Of a stretch of 53,607 nt of DNA, positions 25,001 to 32,160 are shown one piece after another; position 1 is the stretch's first letter, and every line of letters begins with the position of its first letter. Source of the stretch: Lachnospiraceae bacterium UBA3386. Lineage in GTDB: Bacteria; Bacillota; Clostridia; Lachnospirales; Lachnospiraceae. The translations under genes and the position numbers were made by a program. The DNA lies in contig DEPS01000175.1 of NCBI GenBank assembly GCA_002358875.1, positions 1 through 53,607 of the forward strand, written 5' to 3'. The notes under the pieces are model-generated. The model was not told the DNA's origin, did no database searches, and saw nothing but the letters and a program-made list of their open reading frames with translations.

Positions 25001-27546
25001 TATAAAATAGAAAATCCAAGAACAGGAACCTGCTCGATATTCTCAATATTGTGAACAGGCAGGAAGCACTCTTCGGGTGCATTATATTTAGTTCTTCTGA
25101 TATCGCGCCATAACAGACGGGTTCCCTTTTCTATGATCCTGACTCTGCATGGCTTCAATCCGCTTTCTCTTTCAGCAGAATATTCAGCATTTCTTAAAAG
25201 CAGCTGTTCCATGCTGTCGGAATAATCCGTATCAGCTTTATCCTGCTCTGATTCGATCAGGATCTCAAACCTGTTTTCCTTTTTATCATAATAGTAAAAG
25301 TAATCATAAAGCGAACCTGCCACACACTCTTCCACGATATCTTCAAAATGATTCCCGTCACAGATCAGCCGATCGTTCAAGGATACAGGTTTCATGCATT
25401 CCTCAAACAACACTTCATCTTTTGCCACCTTCTTTATGCGTATGAAAATATCGGTACGCATACGGTATATTCCACTGTCATTTGTCAGTACCAGCTCGTA
25501 CACTTTTCCAGGCTTTATTTCTGTCAGCAATAGCTGGTCGGCAGAGGTTTTCGTGTCAGCCGGCAAAAATTCATAAAATCCGGTATCTGTATCAAGCCTG
25601 AAGATATTTTCTTCCTCCGTTTTCTGAGCAATGATCCCAAAGGGAGTAATGAAATCATCAAACTCCAGACTGATATCCTCAAGGTATTTTCTGATCTTTT
25701 TAGTATAGAAATTAAAGTTTCCTCCACTCCTTGCCAGCACCCGTTTCAACTTTGGCCAGATCAGCTTCAAAAGCCGTTCTTTTTTGCCTTCCCTGACAGC
25801 TTCCCGGAGCTCGGCTGCTCTTTCCGGGTCAGGGGAATTAATTGCCGATACTACCTCAAATATATGCTTATTGATATTGTGCGGGATACTGATCTTCCCG
25901 GTTTCAATAGCCTTTATCAGGCTTTCGCCCTGTTTCAGGATCATTTCAATATAGTTAGATACAACCCATGTATTACTTCCGTATATTTGTGTCACATCTC
26001 TGTTTCTCAAAGCAAGCAGAAGATTCACATAGGTCATGTCGTCTGCTTCTACAGGAAAGATCAGGGAACGCGGTGAAGTAAAAGCACCTTTTAATCCGTT
26101 ATCGGCCAGAGTAAAGGATTCAAAACCGCTTCTTACCATGATCCCGATGGCGGAGTCGCGATAGGTACCGTCATTCAGAAGCATTCCCTTAGGGATTGAT
26201 TCCATCATCAAAAAAGTGATCTCCGATGTGACCTCATTAACGAATTTTGTACCCATCAGGTTACAGATTTCTTCCGTTACCGGAACAGTGCGCATTTCAC
26301 TGGATTCGTTGAAATCGTACGCATATGCTTTGATATTTTTTGTCGTGACAAGCTTCGATTCTCCAATACTCGTCTGAAGACTGATCAGATTGTCATAACT
26401 GCAATGATCGTATAATGGTACCCTTTTTCTGAAACCATCTATGGAAGATAACGTTTCAAAATCATAGTATTCTCCAATAGCTGTATCCTTGTTATTCCGG
26501 ATGCAATAAGCAAGTGTCTTTTCTCCGTTTGCATATGACCGATCTTCTTTTTGCGGAGGGGTTAAAAAGTATTTTCTGATAAACTGATAAGTCAGCTCCC
26601 CTTCTTCTTTGGTAAAGAACTTATTCACAGGCGGCGGGGTGATCATCTTTGCATAAGGCCCCATTTCACTCTGCAGTGTTTTCCAGTCATCAATCGTAAA
26701 ATCCGGGCATGAATGAATCATCTGAAGATATGCGAACAGTATCGTTATGAAAAAATGATTGTAATAGGCATGGATATCGATCAGCAGATCAAACATTTTC
26801 TTAAAGCCATAGGCGTAATAAAGCAATTCCTCCCTTGTCTTATCTGCCCGCTGCACAGCAGAAGAACTGTTCACATAGTATTCATGCCCTATAAATCCCG
26901 GAAGAACAACGATCTTTTCAGCTTTTGCATAACAGTTCAGCGTGAAATAGGCGTCCTCTGCCATGGTTATAGATTCATCAAATCTGAAATGATTGGAGCG
27001 CAGATAATCCGCATCAAAAAAGCGATTATGCGTGCACAGATTGATCGTTGAAAAGAGTTCCTCGCAACGAAGTCTGTCCCCGGTCAATATGATCTCTTCC
27101 TCAAGCGGATTCCACAGAGTAATGTCTGTTATGACCGACTTAACCGAGTCGTTCTCCTTGAGATAAGCCATACGGAACAAAACGATCTGCGCATGGTGCT
27201 TTTCCATTTCATATACGCATTTTTCGACAGTATTCTCGCTTATTGTATCGTCTGAATCCAGAAATTCAATGTATGGTGATGTTACAAACTGCAGCCCGTA
27301 ATTTCTCGGGCTGGAGGCACTTCTTGCTTCATTTACCAGTTCCTTCAGGTATACATTCTCATGTTTTCCTACAAGCTCTCTTACTGCATCGATATATTCC
27401 TGCTTACAGTTGTGCAGCACAATGATCCATTCGATCCTCTCGAAACCGATGGTCTGTTTTATCACGGATTGATATGTCCTTGAGAACATGGACATATCCG
27501 TATTATGAAACGGTGTTATAATAGTTGCTGCATACTCTTTTCCCAT
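25000..27546 (-). CDS. Glycosyltransferase family 2 fused to a GH3-type adenylating domain
   Basis: 848 residues from ATG 27546 behind AAGGAG. Residues 1 to about 250 are a GT-A glycosyltransferase: ATIITPFHNTD, SSPRNYGLQFVTSPYIEFLD, with the metal/nucleotide motif DSDD at 97-100 and an acceptor region MAEDAYFTLN. Residues about 335-848 match the GH3 (auxin-conjugating) family: FRKRVPLYDH, IGESKLVTT, PVTEE, SPDPERAAELREA, LIWPKLKRVL, FYEFLPAD (657-664), YELVLTNDSGIYRMRTDI (683-700). GH3 enzymes adenylate a carboxylate and join it to an amine or amino acid. The expected SSGT-type phosphate-binding loop is reduced to NESSEMRTVP near 413 and the usual YRYRLGD reads YRMRTD, so activity may be altered or lost. 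I know no characterised protein with this fusion. Confidence 0.75.
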   Translation of the reverse strand: MGKEYAATIITPFHNTDMSMFSRTYQSVIKQTIGFERIEWIIVLHNCKQEYIDAVRELVGKHENVYLKELVNEARSASSPRNYGLQFVTSPYIEFLDSDDTISENTVEKCVYEMEKHHAQIVLFRMAYLKENDSVKSVITDITLWNPLEEEIILTGDRLRCEELFSTINLCTHNRFFDADYLRSNHFRFDESITMAEDAYFTLNCYAKAEKIVVLPGFIGHEYYVNSSSAVQRADKTREELLYYAYGFKKMFDLLIDIHAYYNHFFITILFAYLQMIHSCPDFTIDDWKTLQSEMGPYAKMITPPPVNKFFTKEEGELTYQFIRKYFLTPPQKEDRSYANGEKTLAYCIRNNKDTAIGEYYDFETLSSIDGFRKRVPLYDHCSYDNLISLQTSIGESKLVTTKNIKAYAYDFNESSEMRTVPVTEEICNLMGTKFVNEVTSEITFLMMESIPKGMLLNDGTYRDSAIGIMVRSGFESFTLADNGLKGAFTSPRSLIFPVEADDMTYVNLLLALRNRDVTQIYGSNTWVVSNYIEMILKQGESLIKAIETGKISIPHNINKHIFEVVSAINSPDPERAAELREAVREGKKERLLKLIWPKLKRVLARSGGNFNFYTKKIRKYLEDISLEFDDFITPFGIIAQKTEEENIFRLDTDTGFYEFLPADTKTSADQLLLTEIKPGKVYELVLTNDSGIYRMRTDIFIRIKKVAKDEVLFEECMKPVSLNDRLICDGNHFEDIVEECVAGSLYDYFYYYDKKENRFEILIESEQDKADTDYSDSMEQLLLRNAEYSAERESGLKPCRVRIIEKGTRLLWRDIRRTKYNAPEECFLPVHNIENIEQVPVLGFSIL

Positions 27547-27577
27547 GGTACATGCTCCTTATCGTGAAACATCAATC

Positions 27578-29332
27578 TTATGTTGTTATAACAAGGGTAT
27601 TAAGCCCCAGTGTTCCAAAGTAATTGATATTATCAACCACGCCAAAAACGATCTTCAGCCCGAATTTATTATCCGCTGCGGCTTTTTCTTTACTGTACTC
27701 TTTGTATTGTTCCACCGGGTTGTATTCCGGGCAGTCATCCCTGATCCTTAATGTGATATGGTCCTCTTTAAACATTGCGAATATCTCAAGATGATTTTTC
27801 TTTTTTTCCGTGAATCCATAAGTAATCACATTCTTGCATATTTCTTCGACACATAAGCTCATCTTCCCGGCCAGTTGATCATTGTTTCCCGAAGAATTTG
27901 CCTTTACAAAGTCTTCCACTTCGCTTGCAGCTTTTGCTGCCTCCGGCAGTGAGGAAATTGATTTTTTGTAAATGCAGTTATCCGTAACATCCGGCATACC
28001 CTTCAGAAGCATGAAGTTTTCTACATTGACTGCAGAAGATTTATTTTGTACGCATACAACAATATAGATCGCGATGATCGTAAGAAGATCACCAACGGCA
28101 TAAACACTGCATACCCCATAAACCCCGAACGCCATCGTAAGAGGCAGCGCCGCCAGAGCAGAGAACAAAAAAGCCTCAAGGACTGTGATGGCATACGTTA
28201 ACAGTTGTTTTTTTGTTCCCTGATAGAAATTCTTGAAACAGTTGGCTATGGAAAAAAACAGAAAATCAACGACAGCTATACGCAATCCGACAGCTGCCAG
28301 GTGGATATCCACCTCACCTTGTTTTGTAAACAGGTGGATCAAAGGATCTGCCATTACGCAGACAATCACCATCATGATCAGATTGATGACCACTGAATTC
28401 TTGAGGAACGATCTTACCACTCTTTTTATGCTGTCTTTATCCTCTTCTGCAAAAAAGACTCCTGTAAGAAGGAGCGTAGCTGCACCCATTCCCTGCCCGA
28501 CAGAATTGAACAGATTGATAATACTGTTAATGACGGTAAAGATACCAAGCGCGGCATCCCCGCTGTAAAAAAGCACTATATGGTTTATCGTAAGGGAAAG
28601 AAGGGTACGCAGGATCTTCTGCAGTGCGGCAGGTATGCCGGAGCCGAAGATCTCCCCGCTTCTGTTAAACCTTATATTTCCAAATCCGATCCGGATATTT
28701 CCTTTCTTTTTTACAAAATGCATGACCAGGATAAAAAGCGCGCAGTAATAACTGAAACTGCTGGCAAGGCCGATACCTGCCATACCGGAGTGAAAGACTG
28801 TGACTGCACAAATATCCCCTGCACAGTCAGCCACGGTCATCACGATCGTTGCGTTGATCACACATTTTTTGCTGCCGTCAAGCTGGATAAACGGAATAAG
28901 GATCAGCATTCCGATAAACCCGGGAGCACCAATTATAAAGCCAAGCAGATATTCAACCGTATGCCGATACAGTTCTGTCCCGGCCTCAGGCCCAAGCATA
29001 CCTACAATGCTCTTATGAAAAACAAAACAGACTGCAGCCATTATCAGCGAAAAAGCAAAGCCGATCAGCACTGTAAGTGATGCGATACCGTTCGCTTCCT
29101 CTCTGTTTCCTTTTCCCAGTTCCTCACTGCACTTCATCTGACCGCCTGTACTGAGAACCTGGCTTATAGCCATGATCAGCAGCAATAAAGGTGCCACAGC
29201 GCCATAAGCAGCGACCGAGGTAAGCCCCAGGAATTTGCCGCAGACAATATTGTCAACGATCATTGCAATGGAAGCTGCTGCATTGACTACGATCTGAACG
29301 TATGATACTTTCTTGAACAATCTATCAACCAT
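27578..29332 (-). CDS. MATE-family transporter fused to a GHKL (RsbW-like) ATPase domain
   Basis: 584 residues. Residues 1 to about 445 are a MATE/polysaccharide-exporter-superfamily membrane protein with about 12 hydrophobic segments and family sequence such as VDNIVCGKFLGLTSVAAYG and GKGNREEAN. Residues about 460-584 form a GHKL ATPase: N-box CVEEICKNVITYGF (near 494), G1-like LRIRDDCPEYNP (near 530), G2-like KFGLKIVFGVVDNINY (near 557). This is the compact anti-sigma/RsbW form rather than a histidine kinase: no phospho-acceptor His domain is seen. The ATG directly follows the TAA of the upstream kinase gene, and its ribosome site lies inside that gene, so translation is probably coupled. 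MATE proteins export drugs or lipid-linked products; the ATPase may gate transport or bind a regulator. Confidence 0.85.
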   Translation of the reverse strand: MVDRLFKKVSYVQIVVNAAASIAMIVDNIVCGKFLGLTSVAAYGAVAPLLLLIMAISQVLSTGGQMKCSEELGKGNREEANGIASLTVLIGFAFSLIMAAVCFVFHKSIVGMLGPEAGTELYRHTVEYLLGFIIGAPGFIGMLILIPFIQLDGSKKCVINATIVMTVADCAGDICAVTVFHSGMAGIGLASSFSYYCALFILVMHFVKKKGNIRIGFGNIRFNRSGEIFGSGIPAALQKILRTLLSLTINHIVLFYSGDAALGIFTVINSIINLFNSVGQGMGAATLLLTGVFFAEEDKDSIKRVVRSFLKNSVVINLIMMVIVCVMADPLIHLFTKQGEVDIHLAAVGLRIAVVDFLFFSIANCFKNFYQGTKKQLLTYAITVLEAFLFSALAALPLTMAFGVYGVCSVYAVGDLLTIIAIYIVVCVQNKSSAVNVENFMLLKGMPDVTDNCIYKKSISSLPEAAKAASEVEDFVKANSSGNNDQLAGKMSLCVEEICKNVITYGFTEKKKNHLEIFAMFKEDHITLRIRDDCPEYNPVEQYKEYSKEKAAADNKFGLKIVFGVVDNINYFGTLGLNTLVITT

Positions 29333-30301
29333 TTATATTTCTTCCTTGTAAAAACCGGAAAAACTAAGCCTGTTCATTTCGTTCTTATGTTTAAGAAGCC
29401 AGTTCCTGCCATGATCGACCAGAAATCCCGTAACTTCATCCCCAAACTTTTGGCGCATGTATACCGCCCCCATGAACTTGACTGAATTATAAAAATTCAA
29501 TGTAAATTCGATACTATCTTTCTCTTCTGTCCCTTCTCCCGGATCTATATCAAAATATCCTTTCAAAAAGCCGTCCCATACTGTTTTTGACTGAAGCTGA
29601 TCAAGGTATCTTGCCTTAAATCTTGACAGGAAAACTCCAATAGGACTCTCTTTTTCTTCCTCTGACATATTTATATAGGATTCAACCAGTTTTGTTGTTT
29701 CCCTGCAAAAAGTAAATGGCTGGAGCAGATCAAACACCGGATTTCCCGCCATGATCGTGGGAACATCGATAACAAAGAATTCTCCATCCTGAACCATAAT
29801 GTTGACCGGAGCTATATCTCCGTGCAAAAGACACTCCGCATCCGGCACAAGATCAATATATGAAAAAAGTTCCTCCCTTTCACCATCGGTGATGAATCCT
29901 TCATAGTTTTCGAAGAGGCCCTTCATTGTTTCCTTATCTTTTTTAAGAGTATTCCGGGGAACTTTCTTTTGATGAATACTCTTGACCAGCTGCCCATATC
30001 TCATACCGTATTCAAAGAGCTCCGCCCTGTTATTCTGCATCATATCAGACAGAGTTATACCCTTTACTCTGTCATAGATGATCCCGATGCCATCACTGGT
30101 GCGGACGATCTCTCTGGCAGACGGCGTTTTTATACCAAGGCTCTCCACAAGCCTTGCACAGTCATATTCTTTTTGAATCTCCTCCATTGGCACAACATCA
30201 CGGAATACCTTTATGATCCTCTGATCATCAAGGATATACACGCTTGCAGTGACACCTTTGCCAAGAAGTTCCAATTTCCGCAACGTTATTTCCCGCATCA
30301 T
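29333..30301 (-). CDS. APH-like phosphotransferase, second of a tandem pair
   Basis: 322 residues from ATG 30301 behind GGAG. Aminoglycoside-phosphotransferase/choline-kinase fold: nucleotide loop LLGKGVTASVYIL, ATP-binding Lys in RIIKVFRD, catalytic loop LLHGDIAPVNIM (His-Gly-Asp at about 160-162, Asn 167), metal site VIDVPTIMAGNPVFDL. The organisation fits small-molecule kinases acting on sugars, aminoglycosides, choline or homoserine. It follows a related gene by 17 bp and abuts the MATE gene, so it is operonic. The substrate is unknown; a sugar or amino alcohol made or exported by the operon is an inference. Confidence 0.8.
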   Translation of the reverse strand: MMREITLRKLELLGKGVTASVYILDDQRIIKVFRDVVPMEEIQKEYDCARLVESLGIKTPSAREIVRTSDGIGIIYDRVKGITLSDMMQNNRAELFEYGMRYGQLVKSIHQKKVPRNTLKKDKETMKGLFENYEGFITDGEREELFSYIDLVPDAECLLHGDIAPVNIMVQDGEFFVIDVPTIMAGNPVFDLLQPFTFCRETTKLVESYINMSEEEKESPIGVFLSRFKARYLDQLQSKTVWDGFLKGYFDIDPGEGTEEKDSIEFTLNFYNSVKFMGAVYMRQKFGDEVTGFLVDHGRNWLLKHKNEMNRLSFSGFYKEEI

Positions 30302-30318
30302 TTTCTACTCCGATCGAA

Positions 30319-31227
30319 TTAAAAAGGAAGCACTCCAGTATACTCGTCAATAAAGAGCATCAGTCCCTGCCTCCCGGTTTCTACGATTCCCGCACAGTCT
30401 TCTTTTCTCAGGTTGCTGAAGGAATACGGCGCCAGAATGAGTTTTAACATACTGTATATGTTCAAGATCGTGTTTATTCTGTCGATCTCTTTCTCATTCT
30501 CTGTACCGAAATAAGACCGGACAAACTGCTCCCAGCAGGAAAGCAGCTGCTGCGGTGTCACTTTTACCAACACCTTGCAAAAATCCGGAAGGTATACAGG
30601 CATATAATGCAGATAGAGATTTGTTATAAGAAGATCAAAGACAGGATTCCCGCTCATACAATCCGCAAGATCGATAAGCCTTATCCTCCCGCCTTCGGTC
30701 ATCAGATTTAATATATGATAGTCGCCATGGATCATCGTTTCGCTTATTGGCACAGCGTTAATGAACTTCTCGATCTTTTCTGCTTCTGAAGATGTGATCC
30801 ATCCATCGCTCAGGCATTTACTGACACAATCAAGGTAGAATTGATGGATTGGCAAAAATACCGTATTGTCAGGCTTGCATGAATGGATAAGCTTCAGCTC
30901 TTTTGCCATTAATACTCCATGATCAGGTATCAGCTCCGGATTCTCAAGCATATCCTCTTCAATGGTTTTGCCTTTTATCATTTCGAGCTCAATTCCTAAC
31001 TTCCCCTCGTATGTTATAAGGCCAAAACACCGGACAGCATTAATATCGAGGCGGGAGGCCTCGCAGGTTTTTTCGTATTCCGTGATAATACTGTCCTTTG
31101 GAATGGTCTCATAAAACAGTTTTACAACGGTATCTTTATCTGTCCTGTATATACTCCCGCATTGCCCCCGGCCGATCTCCTCGCATAAAGACAGATTGAT
31201 TTCTCTTGGTGAAGTATCTTTTGTCAT
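30319..31227 (-). CDS. APH-like phosphotransferase, first of a tandem pair
   Basis: 302 residues. Same fold as the next gene: EIGRGQCGSIYR loop, VVKLFYE with the ATP-binding Lys, catalytic loop MIHGDYHILNLM (HGD at about 167-169, Asn 174), metal site LIDLADCMSGNPVFDLL. The two paralogues keep the same GNPVFDLL ending of the metal loop but differ widely elsewhere, so the duplication is old. First gene of the operon, 46 bp after a good promoter -10. The ribosome site is weak (GGGG at spacing seven), so the exact start could differ by a few codons. Confidence 0.8.
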   Translation of the reverse strand: MTKDTSPREINLSLCEEIGRGQCGSIYRTDKDTVVKLFYETIPKDSIITEYEKTCEASRLDINAVRCFGLITYEGKLGIELEMIKGKTIEEDMLENPELIPDHGVLMAKELKLIHSCKPDNTVFLPIHQFYLDCVSKCLSDGWITSSEAEKIEKFINAVPISETMIHGDYHILNLMTEGGRIRLIDLADCMSGNPVFDLLITNLYLHYMPVYLPDFCKVLVKVTPQQLLSCWEQFVRSYFGTENEKEIDRINTILNIYSMLKLILAPYSFSNLRKEDCAGIVETGRQGLMLFIDEYTGVLPF

Positions 31228-31272
31228 AATGGAACCCCGAGTCCTTTCATTCCTGTAAATATAAATTTATTT

Positions 31273-31302
31273 ATTATGCCATATTTCCGGGATATTTGTC
31301 AA
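31273..31302 (-). promoter_or_regulatory. Sigma-A promoter of the kinase-MATE-GT2/GH3 operon
   Basis: On the minus strand consensus TTGACA (31302-31297) is followed after 18 bp by CATAAT (31278-31273), about 46 bp before the first start codon. It is the clearest promoter I see for the five genes; the gaps between them are short and none holds a terminator. Confidence 0.65.
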
Positions 31303-31341
31303 CTTTGCTGTTCATGGGTGGCAGCTCCGGCAGCAAGAATA

Positions 31342-31407
31342 TGTATAATCAGTTCATAGGTGTTTGAAAGCTCTAATCCAATTGTCAGACTATTGCTGCT
31401 GTGATAC
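31342..31407 (+). repeat. Shared promoter-like repeat, short copy
   Basis: Matches 35675-35837 at both ends: TGTATAATCAGTT, ATAG, TGTTTGAAAGC, CTAATC on the left and AATTGTCAGACTATTGC, GCTGTGATAC on the right. The 35.7-kb copy has about 99 extra bases between the halves. Here the -10 position is degraded (TACTTG instead of TACAAT) and no plus-strand gene follows. Confidence 0.7.
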
Positions 31408-31416
31408 TTGGAACAT

Positions 31417-32130
31417 TCACTCTACCGATTTTATTTCTTCCTGTAAATCCTGTTTGAGGGAGTATGTATCAAAGGCCGCTTCTTTGGGAAGGTTTATCTC
31501 TATGCGGGTAATCTTATCCACTTTAACAGAGCCCTCCCGTATGCTTACATCAAATACATGCCCGCCTTTTGATCTGTCCTCGGAAAGAAAATGGAGATGC
31601 CACCCCGGCATATTAATTCCATCCATGTAATCGGGGAAATAGACTCCGATTAAGGATCCACAAACCTTCTCAAACAGGAACGCCCTCTGGTTCTTCCCCA
31701 GAATCTCCTTTAAGCTTATATGATGAGATCTGTAAGGAGCCTCGGACCTGGCATCCAACTTTTCAAACACCCCGTCTATCCTCACTACATGCATGCTGTT
31801 TAAGCCAAACCGCTCCTCAATCTTTCTTGTAAGCTCCTGGCGGACAGATGTAATATCCGGCATATCTTTCAGCATAAACTCCTGCTCACCGTAAAGCTTT
31901 GCCACAGCGGCAAATGGAACACCTGTCTCATGCGTGATCTCTGTCACCTGTCCGTCCTGATCCGCTCTGAAGCAGCGACCATCCATTACGATCATTTCCC
32001 CATTCACATCTTCAAAGGTTCCAAGTCCGGTGTTCCCTTCCTGAAGAAGCTCTCCAACGCTTATTACAGCGCGGCTGTATCCTAAAGCCAACGCCTGCAG
32101 TGTCGAAACCTGATACATCTTGTTTTCCAT
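31417..32130 (-). CDS. budA: Alpha-acetolactate decarboxylase
   Basis: 237 residues; converts 2-acetolactate to (R)-acetoin and CO2 in the cytoplasm, diverting the ilvB product to acetoin. Family motifs: LGTFEDVNGEMIVMDG near the N-terminus, VPFAAVAKL, and the zinc-binding GWHLHFLSEDRSKGGHVFDV near residue 180. The start ATG 32130 has a GGAAAGG site. It lies between the ABC transporter (upstream, 30 bp away) and the kinase operon, whose promoter comes after its stop. Possible cotranscription with the transporter. Confidence 0.92.
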   Translation of the reverse strand: MENKMYQVSTLQALALGYSRAVISVGELLQEGNTGLGTFEDVNGEMIVMDGRCFRADQDGQVTEITHETGVPFAAVAKLYGEQEFMLKDMPDITSVRQELTRKIEERFGLNSMHVVRIDGVFEKLDARSEAPYRSHHISLKEILGKNQRAFLFEKVCGSLIGVYFPDYMDGINMPGWHLHFLSEDRSKGGHVFDVSIREGSVKVDKITRIEINLPKEAAFDTYSLKQDLQEEIKSVE

Positions 32131-32160
32131 AGTCTTCCCTTTCCTTACACTTATTGTTTC

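Noticed and set aside
29333..31227. Aminoglycoside-resistance genes
   Set aside because: Both have the APH fold, but the family covers many metabolic kinases and the operon context points to biosynthesis; nothing in the sequence shows antibiotic specificity.
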